Shown here piece after piece: positions 18,098 through 27,059 of a stretch of 64,000 nucleotides of DNA. The first letter of the stretch is position 1; each line of letters starts with the position of its first letter. The notes under the pieces were generated by a model. It had not been told where the DNA came from. It worked only from the letters and a program-made list of their open reading frames with translations, and did not search any database. This DNA is from Planctomycetota bacterium. Lineage in GTDB: Bacteria > Planctomycetota > UBA1135. The position numbers and the translations under genes were made by a program. The stretch covers positions 62,001 through 126,000 of the forward strand of contig JAQBXR010000001.1 of the NCBI GenBank assembly GCA_027623295.1, written 5' to 3'.

Positions 18098-19882
18098 ATG
18101 TCGAAATCCAACCCAAAGGCCAAAGTGGTCGACCAACACGCTGCTGTTCACACTCATGAACCCATGTCGCCGCTACGGCGCTGGATGATTGGAGGAGTGA
18201 CAGTGTTCTGTCTCTTGATCTTCTCGGTGACTGGCCCTATGTCCGATGTCATCAGTGGATGGCTTGGAGGCGGTCCTCCGGTTCATGCAACCATGGAGTT
18301 GCCGCACCAGGGCACGGTCGATATCACTCAAGAAGACTCCTACCGGGCTAGCCGTTTGCGTAGCTGGGGAGAGAATTTTGGTATCGTTTTGTTCCCAGAA
18401 GATGCCGACGAGGAGGAGAGCAACTTGGCTTTTGCAGGCCTCATGAAGCTGGCCGATGACATGGAAGTCATCGTGACCAATGCGCAACTTGCGGCCTATC
18501 TCGCGCCGTTCTCGCAACTTGGAGCTACTGAATACGAGCGTCGTTATCGTCAGCTCGGTTTCGCCAATGCGCGTCAGTTTGAAGCGCAGGTGCGTTCCGC
18601 AGTGCGCATTCAAACTTTGGTCGGCATGCTCGGCATGGCAGCCTTGCCTTCTGAATCGGACATCCTCGAAGCATGGGCTAAGGATTACGAGGAAATGGAT
18701 GTGCAGTACGCCGTTCTGCACCCATCGGCATTCGCCGATGCCGCTTCGGCTCTCGAGCCTGAAGAAGAGGAGTTACAAACTTACTTCGAAACCGGCCTCA
18801 ATGGCACGCAGCGCCGTGACCTCGAAGTCGAGCAAGCGGTTTCTTTTGACACCGTCGTGCTTACCGCAGACGTTCTCGAAAGCGAAGCTGTGCAAGCTTG
18901 GTTTACGCCAGAAGAGCCTACGGAAGAAATCCTGAACGGTTTCTACCAGACCAATCGTTTCTCGCTTTACCGTCGTCCTGAGCCTGAAGAGGGCGCTGAA
19001 GTCGACATCGAGTTGGGCGACCACCTGACCGTGGAAGAGTTGGGCGACCGTTTGCGTAAGGATTACTTGTTGCACAAAGCGATCACCACTCTCGCCTTGG
19101 AACTGCCTCAAGCAGAAGATGCAGCGGCATTCGCTGCCGAGAAGGGAGCTGAATACGTGAAGCACGAGGCCATGGTGGCCTACAGCGATCTGCCAGAGGT
19201 TGAGCGTCTCGGCCACATGCAGTTGCGCCGTTTGTTTAACGCAGAGATCAACTTCTGGGTACAAACTCCAATCCAGACCGAAGGCATGGTTTACTTGGCA
19301 CGTCCTTTGGACCGTCGCGATCGTGCCATGCCCGAACTCACCGAGATTCACGACGAGGTCGTGACTCTATGGCGTGAAAGTCAGCAAAGCGTTCTCGCCC
19401 AAGAAGCTGCCGATGCTTTTGTCGAAGGTTTGCCGAAAGGAGAAGATGCGGTCGAGGGAGACCCGGTCGTCATGGACGCCGATGCCTTCGCGGCGGCCCT
19501 TGCAGGTGCCGATTACGCAGTCGAGCAAATGGGTTGGATTTCCAAAACCAACCGTCGTACCACCGACCCAATCTGGCCTTCCGACAGCAAGATTCTGCCT
19601 ACCTTGCGCTACATGGTTGCCTTCCAACTTGATGCGCTGGAAGACGGTCAAGTGATTGGCCCAGAAGTCTACGGTGAGAATGGCATTGTCATTGCTCAGT
19701 TGAAGGGACGTCGTCCTGCCAACGTTGAGGAAATCTGGCCAAGCGAGCGCGATCGTGCTGAGTACAGTGCGCAAACCATTGCTAGCCAACGTTTCCAGTC
19801 CGATGTACTTTCCTTTGAAGGCATGTCGAACCTTTACGGCCTCACCAAGGTTGTTCAGGATGTCGAAGAGATGGAGCTCTAA
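18098..19882 (+). CDS. PpiD/SurA-like membrane-anchored folding factor
   Basis: A 594-residue protein with one membrane helix (about 27-48) after a short basic N-terminus. The rest is helical and acidic. A SurA-N-like segment is visible: YERRYRQLGFANARQFEAQV and IQTLVGMLGMAALPSESDI, followed by a long region of the type that follows SurA-N in PpiD. A clear parvulin active site is not visible, so any isomerase activity is doubtful. It lies 66 bases after scpB and may end the operon. Expected location is the outer leaflet side of the inner membrane, near the secretion channel. The family call rests on layout and moderate local similarity. Confidence 0.5.
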   Translation: MSKSNPKAKVVDQHAAVHTHEPMSPLRRWMIGGVTVFCLLIFSVTGPMSDVISGWLGGGPPVHATMELPHQGTVDITQEDSYRASRLRSWGENFGIVLFPEDADEEESNLAFAGLMKLADDMEVIVTNAQLAAYLAPFSQLGATEYERRYRQLGFANARQFEAQVRSAVRIQTLVGMLGMAALPSESDILEAWAKDYEEMDVQYAVLHPSAFADAASALEPEEEELQTYFETGLNGTQRRDLEVEQAVSFDTVVLTADVLESEAVQAWFTPEEPTEEILNGFYQTNRFSLYRRPEPEEGAEVDIELGDHLTVEELGDRLRKDYLLHKAITTLALELPQAEDAAAFAAEKGAEYVKHEAMVAYSDLPEVERLGHMQLRRLFNAEINFWVQTPIQTEGMVYLARPLDRRDRAMPELTEIHDEVVTLWRESQQSVLAQEAADAFVEGLPKGEDAVEGDPVVMDADAFAAALAGADYAVEQMGWISKTNRRTTDPIWPSDSKILPTLRYMVAFQLDALEDGQVIGPEVYGENGIVIAQLKGRRPANVEEIWPSERDRAEYSAQTIASQRFQSDVLSFEGMSNLYGLTKVVQDVEEMEL

Positions 19883-19891
19883 GCAGCTCGT

Positions 19892-21760
19892 CTAATAAGC
19901 AACTCGGGGCCACTCCGGGAACACGCGGCGAGTGAGCTGCGCGATCAGTTGTGGCTCTAAGTCGGGTTGCTCGGCAGTGCGTTCCAATAAGCCCTTGTGC
20001 CCACCTTTCGCCATGGCGGCAGCGGCATAAAGCGCATTTTTCGTGGTCCCATGGTCGCCTTCGACAGCTGCCATATAAGCTTCGGCGAGATGCATGGCAG
20101 TCCACCACGGTGCAGCATTTGGAATCCCCAGCTGAATGCGACGGACCGCTTCATCCTGGAATGCCTTGCGGTAGCTGTCGAGCCACAGGATGCGCGCCTG
20201 CTTGACGCTCGGATGGAAAGGAGCAAACTCTTCTCCGCGCGCTAATAGGCGCAGCATGAGGACTTCGTCACCATCAGGAGCGAACATCTCCACTTTGATG
20301 TAAGCAGTGAGTGCAGCCAGGTCGGTGGGGTTGTGCACCAAGGCACGATCAAAGCAATCGCGCGCGGCGGAGAAGTCTTGACTGGCGAAATAATAAGACC
20401 CAAGCAGGACCAAGCTGCGGTTGTCCCATGGACGCACTTCAATGGCATCGTTCAGGTGCTCTGCGAGTAGTTCTTGATCGGCCACGGCAGCAGCAACATG
20501 ATGTTCACCGCGCAGTTGCGCCCACGCTGGAGTAACCGCCACAATCCCGAGTGTCAGGGGCAAAAAAGAAAAGCCCGGGTGTCGTAGAGCTGGCGCCCAA
20601 GTGCGGAGATCACTGCCAAGCAGCAATGCGGCAAGGCCAAGTGCTGCCGGGTTGTCGCTAAAAGGAGAACGCAGCATGGCCATAACACCTATGCCAATCC
20701 AAATCGCCTCGGTGCCGCCGGTTTCGCGGCGTTTTAGTGCAAGGCGAAGCAGCGCAACCGCCAGTAAGAGACCACCTGCCCAACCTAACTCCAAACCAGT
20801 CAGCAAAACCTCCTGGTGCGGGGTCTTCGGAATCCTATGCGAGGTATCGGCCCAGTTGCCAGAGCTTAGGCGTGCTTCTTCTTCAGCACGCCATTCTGGA
20901 TAGTCGGATTCAAATTGGCCAATGCCCATACCCATCGGGTGGGTGAGAATGTGGTCTGCAGACGCGAGATAGATTTCAGAACGCACTGAAACGCCACGTG
21001 GGGCAGAGTCGGGCGGGAGGATGCTGGCGCCACCGAGCAGAGTGCGCGTGAGTTCTCCGCAAACCACCAAAACTAGAGCGGTGAGAATCGGGAGTCGTGT
21101 GGCGCGTTGGCGCAGGAGCATCCAGGCAGCTCCCGCAAGCAGAGCCAGGCGTCCGGCGTTGGAGCCGAGGTATCCGACTTGCACTGCAATTGGGGCCAAC
21201 GCCATCCAGAAGAGGCGTCGCTGTTGTAAATCCTTCGGCAGGAAAACTAAGCCAAGCAGTAGCAGTGGCAGTTGCACTTCGATGGCATGACTCGGTCCGG
21301 CAAAGGGATATGCCGGGCGCACCGACAACAAGGAGTCGTACCCAGGTGGATCCCATCCGAAGGCTTGGACTAAACCAAGCAGCGCAGCAATCCCACCGCC
21401 GAAAAGCAGAGGCAGCGCCAAGCTACGCGCGGACAACTCCTTCCAAGTCGCCGCCGCAGCCGCCAAAACCCATGCGGCAAGCAGAGGTGCGCGGTCTGCA
21501 AGACCACCAAGGCTCGGTGCCCATCCAGTACTCCCGCCGGCGAGGCGGAATAGCGGAATCAACCCGCAGACCAAGGCACCCACCACCAGAAAACTACCCG
21601 GCAACACGGTCAGTCGTTTTTGTTTCCATAAAGTGAAGGCGGTAAAGGCCAACGCCAACATGGAAAAACTCGCGCCATCGGCTCGCGCCTCATCTAGGCG
21701 ATAAGCCGACCAGGTAAGCATGGGAAGAAGCACCACTGCGGCGGCTGCCCATGGCACCAT
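19892..21760 (-). CDS. O-antigen ligase/polymerase-like membrane protein with TPR tail
   Basis: A 622-residue protein. About ten to twelve hydrophobic helices fill residues 1-410, with a large extracytoplasmic loop (about 245-310) containing G-x-G-x-G-QFES-x-YPEWR and H-x-x-P-KTPHQEVLLTGLELG, which matches the Wzy_C/WaaL signature loop. From about 430 the protein continues as soluble helical TPR-like repeats (YFASQDFSAARDCFDRALVH). Many Wzy-like proteins of this kind carry TPR tails. The role could be glycan ligation or polymerisation, or transfer of glycan to protein. It starts 15 bases after ftsY and is convergent with the PpiD-like gene. Confidence 0.65.
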   Translation of the reverse strand: MVPWAAAAVVLLPMLTWSAYRLDEARADGASFSMLALAFTAFTLWKQKRLTVLPGSFLVVGALVCGLIPLFRLAGGSTGWAPSLGGLADRAPLLAAWVLAAAAATWKELSARSLALPLLFGGGIAALLGLVQAFGWDPPGYDSLLSVRPAYPFAGPSHAIEVQLPLLLLGLVFLPKDLQQRRLFWMALAPIAVQVGYLGSNAGRLALLAGAAWMLLRQRATRLPILTALVLVVCGELTRTLLGGASILPPDSAPRGVSVRSEIYLASADHILTHPMGMGIGQFESDYPEWRAEEEARLSSGNWADTSHRIPKTPHQEVLLTGLELGWAGGLLLAVALLRLALKRRETGGTEAIWIGIGVMAMLRSPFSDNPAALGLAALLLGSDLRTWAPALRHPGFSFLPLTLGIVAVTPAWAQLRGEHHVAAAVADQELLAEHLNDAIEVRPWDNRSLVLLGSYYFASQDFSAARDCFDRALVHNPTDLAALTAYIKVEMFAPDGDEVLMLRLLARGEEFAPFHPSVKQARILWLDSYRKAFQDEAVRRIQLGIPNAAPWWTAMHLAEAYMAAVEGDHGTTKNALYAAAAMAKGGHKGLLERTAEQPDLEPQLIAQLTRRVFPEWPRVAY

Positions 21761-21774
21761 GTTGCGAGTAAGGT

Positions 21775-22704
21775 TCAGGCTTCTGCCTCCTCGGCGCGCG
21801 GCTCAAGCAGAGCGTCGAGGAAGGATTCAGGCTCAAAAACTTCGATGTCCTCATTACTTTCGCCCAGACCTACAAACAAAACCGGAAGTCCCAACTGGTG
21901 TCCAATCGACAAAGTTGCGCCTCCTTTTGCGGTGCCGTCTAGCTTGGTCAGGAACACTCCCGACAGCGGCACCGTTTCACCGAATTGACGGGCTTGTTGC
22001 ACGGCATTTTGGCCGGTGGTGGCATCGAGGACTAACACGGTGTGATGAGGGGCGCCATCGATTTGACGTCCGATGACCCGTGAAACTTTCTCAAGTTCCT
22101 TCATTAAGTTTTTCTGCGTATGTAAACGACCCGCGGTGTCCACTAGAAGGATGTCCACGTCGCGGGCCTTGGCAGCTTGGGCGGCGTCGTGCGCGACGGA
22201 AGCTGGATCGGAACCTTGCGCTCCTTTGATCAAATCCACGCCAGTGCGCTCGCACCAAATTGCCAACTGTTCCACGGCGGCTGCGCGAAAAGTGTCGCAT
22301 GCAGCAACTAAGACGCTCTGGTCACGATTACGTAACCAAGTGATTAGTTTTGCAATGGAGGTGGTTTTGCCGGAACCATTCACGCCCACAATCAAGATGA
22401 CGGTGGGGCCAGATTTAGCAGTCAAGGGCAGGGGGTCGCCGTCGGGGCCTTGAGCCACTTCGAGCAAACGTTGCCGCAACCAAATCGGCATTTCTCCAGC
22501 CTTTGCCAAGTTGCCTTTCTTCAGTTCGCCTTCGACTTCTTTCAGCAATTCGGTCGCCAAAGGGCCGACGTCTGCGGAGTAAAGCACCTCCTCGAGAGCT
22601 TCTAAGGTTTCCTCAGCACTGTTGTCGCCGGCAAGGCGACGCATGGCATTGGACAGGCGGTTGCGAGTGCGGGAGAGTCCCTTTTTAAGCCGGGCGAAAA
22701 CCAT
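21775..22704 (-). CDS. ftsY: signal recognition particle receptor FtsY
   Basis: A 309-residue protein with the SRP-GTPase NG domain. A helical N domain (about 1-90) precedes G1 GVNGSGKTT at 107-115, followed by DTFRAAAVEQL at 137-147, DTAGRLHTQKNL at 189-200 and the base-specific TKLD at 253-256. The acidic A domain is missing, as in many short FtsY proteins. It docks the SRP-ribosome complex at the membrane. It follows nusB closely (18 bases) and is followed by the O-antigen-ligase-like gene. Confidence 0.95.
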   Translation of the reverse strand: MVFARLKKGLSRTRNRLSNAMRRLAGDNSAEETLEALEEVLYSADVGPLATELLKEVEGELKKGNLAKAGEMPIWLRQRLLEVAQGPDGDPLPLTAKSGPTVILIVGVNGSGKTTSIAKLITWLRNRDQSVLVAACDTFRAAAVEQLAIWCERTGVDLIKGAQGSDPASVAHDAAQAAKARDVDILLVDTAGRLHTQKNLMKELEKVSRVIGRQIDGAPHHTVLVLDATTGQNAVQQARQFGETVPLSGVFLTKLDGTAKGGATLSIGHQLGLPVLFVGLGESNEDIEVFEPESFLDALLEPRAEEAEA

Positions 22705-22722
22705 GAATCGAAGGGCGGGTGC

Positions 22723-23334
22723 TTAGGAGAGGCCGTCAGCCGGAGAGGTGCGCTTGCGAGGGCGCGGCACCGGCACAGAAGAGAATGGAATGGTTTCCGC
22801 CGCGGCAGCATCTGGGCGCAGATTGCCTTTGGTGGCGAAAGGCTCGGGCGCGACATTGGCTTTCGGCGGTACCGGATGGCTGCCCGGAGTTTCGCGGGCC
22901 TCGGCAATCATCAGACGTGCGCGATCCAAGATGCCGTTTACGAAGGAGCCCGATTGCGCCGTCGAAAAACGCTTGGCAATGTCAATGGCCTCGTTGATGA
23001 CTACCTTATATGGCGTATCAGTTTCAAAAATCAATTCGAAAACCGCTAAGCGCAGCACGTTGCGGTCCAAGTGCGCCATGCGGTCCATCCGCCAGTTACG
23101 CGCGATGGTCTCAATCCAGCGGTCTAGCTCTACGCGGTTTTCCACCACGCCACGTGCAAGAGTGAGAGTGAACTCGGCCAACCCACCACGGCCTTTGCGG
23201 TCGCGCGATCCCTTGGTGTGGTGCTCGACAAAGGGAACCAATTCTTCCATAGCTTCACTGCCGCGCAGCTCCAGCATGTAAAGGAATTGAAGGGCAAGTT
23301 CGCGCGCACGCGTACGACGTCTAACAGGAGCCAT
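22723..23334 (-). CDS. nusB: transcription antitermination factor NusB
   Basis: A 203-residue protein. Residues about 5-145 form the NusB helical domain: RTRARELALQFLYMLE at the start, then NVLRLAVFELIFETDTPYKV and VINEAIDIAKRFS...SGSFVNGILD. The last ~55 residues are a Pro/Ala-rich basic extension not found in typical NusB (about 140). NusB binds BoxA RNA with NusE for rRNA antitermination. It lies 3 bases after ribH, a common arrangement. Confidence 0.95.
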   Translation of the reverse strand: MAPVRRRTRARELALQFLYMLELRGSEAMEELVPFVEHHTKGSRDRKGRGGLAEFTLTLARGVVENRVELDRWIETIARNWRMDRMAHLDRNVLRLAVFELIFETDTPYKVVINEAIDIAKRFSTAQSGSFVNGILDRARLMIAEARETPGSHPVPPKANVAPEPFATKGNLRPDAAAAETIPFSSVPVPRPRKRTSPADGLS

Positions 23335-23337
23335 AAT

Positions 23338-23856
23338 TTAAATCCGAGATAGGAGGGAAGACATCTCGAGGGCGGCTTCGGCGCATTCCGAACCTTTGTT
23401 AGAGCGTGGGGTCTCTTTTTCAGTGCGGCCTTCTACGGCCTGATCACTGCCTTGGAATACCTTGCGGTCGGCACGGAATTGTGCCTGCGCGAGGTCATCG
23501 CAAGTGAGTAAACCCATGATGACAGGAACGCCATGGCCGAGGTTGACGTCCATCAAGCCGCGGATGGTTTCCGTGCAAACGTAATCGAAGTGAGGCGTGC
23601 CACCACGAATGACACAACCCAATGCAATCACTGCTGCGTAATTCCCAGAGCGGGCGAGCCGATCACAAGTCAGGGGTAACTCAAAGGCACCCGGGACTCG
23701 TGCGACATCTATGTTGTCGAGGCCTACGCCGTTTTGGGCAAGGGTGTGCAAACATCCGTCGAGTAAAGACTCGGTGATGTCTGTGTTGAAGCGGGCTACT
23801 ACGATCGCAAATCGACCATTAGAATCCGCTGGATTGCCTTCAAGGAACGTCGCCAT
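23338..23856 (-). CDS. ribH: 6,7-dimethyl-8-ribityllumazine synthase
   Basis: A 172-residue riboflavin-pathway enzyme that joins 5-amino-6-ribitylaminouracil and 3,4-dihydroxybutanone phosphate. Diagnostic segments are AIVVARFNTDITESLLDG, VARVPGAFELPL, IALGCVIRGGTPHFDYVC and PVIMGLLTCDD. The C-terminal part (TEKETPRSNKGSECAEAALEM) fits the family's final helix. Standard length is about 155. It heads the ribH-nusB-ftsY unit; a TACAAT -10-like hexamer lies 16 bases before the ATG. Confidence 0.95.
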   Translation of the reverse strand: MATFLEGNPADSNGRFAIVVARFNTDITESLLDGCLHTLAQNGVGLDNIDVARVPGAFELPLTCDRLARSGNYAAVIALGCVIRGGTPHFDYVCTETIRGLMDVNLGHGVPVIMGLLTCDDLAQAQFRADRKVFQGSDQAVEGRTEKETPRSNKGSECAEAALEMSSLLSRI

Positions 23857-23872
23857 GACTGGGTTGCCCCTT

Positions 23873-23878
23873 ATTGTA
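23873..23878 (-). promoter_or_regulatory. -10-like hexamer of the ribH-nusB-ftsY operon
   Basis: TACAAT on the minus strand, 16 bases before the ribH ATG. A poor -35-like GAGACC lies 17 bases upstream. It sits in the short gap between the downstream RND gene and ribH, where a promoter is expected. Confidence 0.4.
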
Positions 23879-23918
23879 GGGCATCCTGCCGTAAAGGTCT
23901 CGGCTGGAAGAAGTTTTC

Positions 23919-26900
23919 CTAGCTCACCTTAGCCCACGGCAGTGGTTTGCCGAGGAATGCGTTTGCAAACAGGGATCCTAAATCGCGGAGCAGCGAGAAG
24001 GAGAGCGGGACCACAGTCAAGGTGAAGAAGGTCGACACCGTAATGCCGCCCACAATGCCGATGGCAAGCCCTTGGAAGTTCATGCCGCCGCCAGAAGGTT
24101 CGGAGAGGGCAATGGGAAGCAAGCCGCAGACCGTGGTGAGCGCAGTTATAAAGACCGGACGCATGCGGTCTTTGACTGCTGCGAGAATGGCATCGCGGGT
24201 GGCGAGGCCAGTGCGTTCGAACTGCAAAATGCTGTCAATCAGCACAATGCCGTTGTTGACCACCACACCGGCCAACACAATCATGCCGATGAATTCCATC
24301 GGGCCGACCGGTTGATCCATAAGGTAGAACGCCCAGTTGGCTCCGAGGATTGCGAAGACAATGGTGGTGAGGGCGGAAAGCGGAAGCACCACCGAGTTGA
24401 ACAGCAGTCCCATGAGCAGGAAGACCAGGCCGATGGCAAGAATCATGGCTTTCATGAGGTCGTCCATTTCGTCCTGGGTTTTAGACCAACCACCATCTTG
24501 CGTCCAGCGATACCCTTCAGGCATTGGTATGTCATCCATTAACCTCGCTGCAGAAGCATAAGCGGCTTTGATGTCCTCGTCTTTGGCCTTCAATCCGATG
24601 GAATCGGAAAGCTTGCCATCGCGACGGAAGATGCCACTATTGGAACGCGAGTTGGTGAATTCAGCAAAAGTTGATAACGGCACCAGGTTGTTGTTGGTGG
24701 CGATGCTCATCTCTTCCAAGCTAGCGCGGTTCGGGTTGGTCGGCGTGTCGTACTCAATAATCAGCGGCAAGTCTTGGTTTGGTGTTTCGAAACGTGACAC
24801 CATAAAGCCACGCATAGTCCATTCAATATTTCCAATCACCGAGCGACTGTTGACTCCCAAACGGCTCATGCGTTCGCGGTCGAGACTCACTAGAATCTCA
24901 CGGTTTTTGCCGCGATCTTTGCTGGCCTCGGTGAAGTCCGGGCTTAGCAGAGCAGCTTCGCGAACTTGGTCTAGCAAGGCAGCAACGCCGGTGCTTTCTG
25001 GGCCTTCCACACGAATGCGGGTCCACTCCAAATCTTGGGAGTTGCCTTGGTTGAACTCCTTCTCAAAACGAAATTTTACCCGCGAGCGTTGCGGGAGATT
25101 CTCTTTGAGGTATGTCATAAGCGCTTCCTTTTCACGCGCCTTCAAGGGCTTAGAAGGCCACACCATAATCTGGCCATCATCCTCATTGAACCAGATCCCG
25201 GTATCGACAGCTGGGAAGGAGGTCTTGAACTCTTCGGAGAGTAAAACGCTCTCGATGAATTCTACTTCTTCGTGGCCATCAAGGAGGCGGGTGCCATCGG
25301 TAAAGTCAAAGCTAATATCCACTTGGCCATCATCGCCCTCACCCCTGCCGGTAGACCCAAGGCCGGTGGTGGCAATGGACTGCGACATTAGCAGTGCCAC
25401 ACAAGTCACCGAAGCCGCAAAACGGTACTTAAGCGCCAGCCCTAAAGTGGCCAGCAAAGGTTTCGTCATCCAGGCGGGCATATGCCCAGCTGCTTTCGAA
25501 GACTTTTCGGCACGCTTGCCCTTGTGTTGCAAGAAGCGTGCGGCCACCGGAACCATGAAAATGGAAAGCACCAAGGCAGCGAGCAGGGCGACAATAAGAG
25601 GCATGCCAATGGCGCCTGCAATCACGCGTTGGGCGCGATCCTCGGTAAGGAACATGAGCGGTAAAAACACCACTACGGTGGTGAGCGTCGCAGTAATGAT
25701 GGCAAGCATCACTTCGGAAGGACCACGACTGATCGAGTCCAAGGTGCTAGCACCTTTTTCACGACGCTTGAAAATACTCTCCACAATCACCACGGAGTTG
25801 TCGACCAACATGCCAATAGAAATCGTAATGCCCATCATGGACATTAAGTTCAAGCTGTTGCCACTGAAGTAGAGGTAGCTCAAAGCGATCAAAACCGCGA
25901 ACGGAATCGAAAGCGTAATTAACAGGGTGTAGGAAAGGCGGCGCAGGAAAAGGAAAAGCACTAAACAGGCAATGGCTCCACCGAGAAGGGAGTCGTCGAC
26001 CAAACCCATAATGCTTTGACCAATCATTTCACCTTGGTCGAAGTAGATAATGTACGAAAATCGCCCAAGAACTGGATCGTCGGGCAGGAGGTTTTCGAAC
26101 TCTTCGTTGAGGCGTTCGCAAAGCTCAAAGGTATTTGCGGAGCTCTCCTTGGTCAGCTGTACGGTGGTGCTGTATTGGCCACCAAACTTAAACAGGAACT
26201 CTGGTGCACTGCGCGCTTTCACCACGCGCCCGATGTCTTTAATCACCATTCCGTCGCGCACTGGGAAATTCTCAATTTCCTCCAGCGTCTTAAAGCGTGA
26301 ATCCACACGGATGATGGCACGCGAGCCCCCGTCATCTAGGTCGCCTACCGGTGAAGAAACGTTGTCGCCCTGGAGCCGTGCAACCAAGGCACCAATATCG
26401 ATGCGGTTGGCGCTGACCTTTTGCTCATCTAGCCAAATGCGTACCGATAGGGGAGTCAGGCCCCAAGAGTTTGCACTAGCAACGCCATCAATGGCTTCCA
26501 AGCGCGGGACTAATACATTGGAAATCAAGTCCTGGGCAACTTCGTCATCAATACCGTTGTATTGAATGCCGGCGAACATGACTGGGATCTGATTCACGCC
26601 GCTTTTGCGAATCAGAATGCGGTCGACTTCCGATGGAAGCAGCGGGCGGGCGCGTTCGATACGATCTGCGACCTCGCTGTAAATCAGGTCCATGTCAAGG
26701 TTGCCAGGGAACTGAAGATTAAAGCCGACGCTGCCGTCGGACGCCCATGAAACGATTTCCTCCAAGTTGGAAATCGAACGTAGCTCTTTCTCAATAGGCT
26801 TCAACACCTTCTGCTCTAACTCGATCGGGTTGGCACCCTCCCAGCTGGCATCGATGGAAATGCTGGAACCGGTGAGTCCAGAGGGGACCAACTCCAGTGG

Positions 26901-27059
26901 AATACGCTTGGCGGCAATGACACTCATGCCCAAAAGGGCAATCGAAATCATGAGAACGCCAATCGGGTGTTGGACCAAGCCGCGAAAGAAGCGCACCAAG
27001 GCGGAATCTTGAGAATCAGACAGCGACTTGCTCCTTCGGTTTGCGGTCGCCACGCTCAA
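23919..27059 (-). CDS. RND efflux transporter (AcrB/HAE1-like), second of two
   Basis: A 1046-residue pump with the usual 12-helix, two-porter-domain repeat. After the first hydrophobic helix (about 30-50) comes the porter domain (ISIDASWEGANPIELEQ), then the TM4-type segment GISIGMLVDNSVVIVE (a D-N pair rather than the D-D of AcrB). The second half contains GMIVLAGVVVNNGIVLID. Length is normal. It overlaps the upstream RND gene by 44 bases if the TTG at 27059 is used; a GTG at 27053 or a CTG at 27023 (seven bases after AGGAG) are alternatives, so the start is uncertain. It probably works with the MFP lipoprotein upstream. Substrate unknown. Confidence 0.85.
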   Translation of the reverse strand: MSVATANRRSKSLSDSQDSALVRFFRGLVQHPIGVLMISIALLGMSVIAAKRIPLELVPSGLTGSSISIDASWEGANPIELEQKVLKPIEKELRSISNLEEIVSWASDGSVGFNLQFPGNLDMDLIYSEVADRIERARPLLPSEVDRILIRKSGVNQIPVMFAGIQYNGIDDEVAQDLISNVLVPRLEAIDGVASANSWGLTPLSVRIWLDEQKVSANRIDIGALVARLQGDNVSSPVGDLDDGGSRAIIRVDSRFKTLEEIENFPVRDGMVIKDIGRVVKARSAPEFLFKFGGQYSTTVQLTKESSANTFELCERLNEEFENLLPDDPVLGRFSYIIYFDQGEMIGQSIMGLVDDSLLGGAIACLVLFLFLRRLSYTLLITLSIPFAVLIALSYLYFSGNSLNLMSMMGITISIGMLVDNSVVIVESIFKRREKGASTLDSISRGPSEVMLAIITATLTTVVVFLPLMFLTEDRAQRVIAGAIGMPLIVALLAALVLSIFMVPVAARFLQHKGKRAEKSSKAAGHMPAWMTKPLLATLGLALKYRFAASVTCVALLMSQSIATTGLGSTGRGEGDDGQVDISFDFTDGTRLLDGHEEVEFIESVLLSEEFKTSFPAVDTGIWFNEDDGQIMVWPSKPLKAREKEALMTYLKENLPQRSRVKFRFEKEFNQGNSQDLEWTRIRVEGPESTGVAALLDQVREAALLSPDFTEASKDRGKNREILVSLDRERMSRLGVNSRSVIGNIEWTMRGFMVSRFETPNQDLPLIIEYDTPTNPNRASLEEMSIATNNNLVPLSTFAEFTNSRSNSGIFRRDGKLSDSIGLKAKDEDIKAAYASAARLMDDIPMPEGYRWTQDGGWSKTQDEMDDLMKAMILAIGLVFLLMGLLFNSVVLPLSALTTIVFAILGANWAFYLMDQPVGPMEFIGMIVLAGVVVNNGIVLIDSILQFERTGLATRDAILAAVKDRMRPVFITALTTVCGLLPIALSEPSGGGMNFQGLAIGIVGGITVSTFFTLTVVPLSFSLLRDLGSLFANAFLGKPLPWAKVS

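Noticed and set aside
24568-25872. 434-codon open frame on the plus strand opposite the RND gene
   Set aside because: Its translation is Ser/Arg-rich with no domain pattern and lies entirely antisense to a clearly conserved RND pump; it is a shadow of biased codon use.
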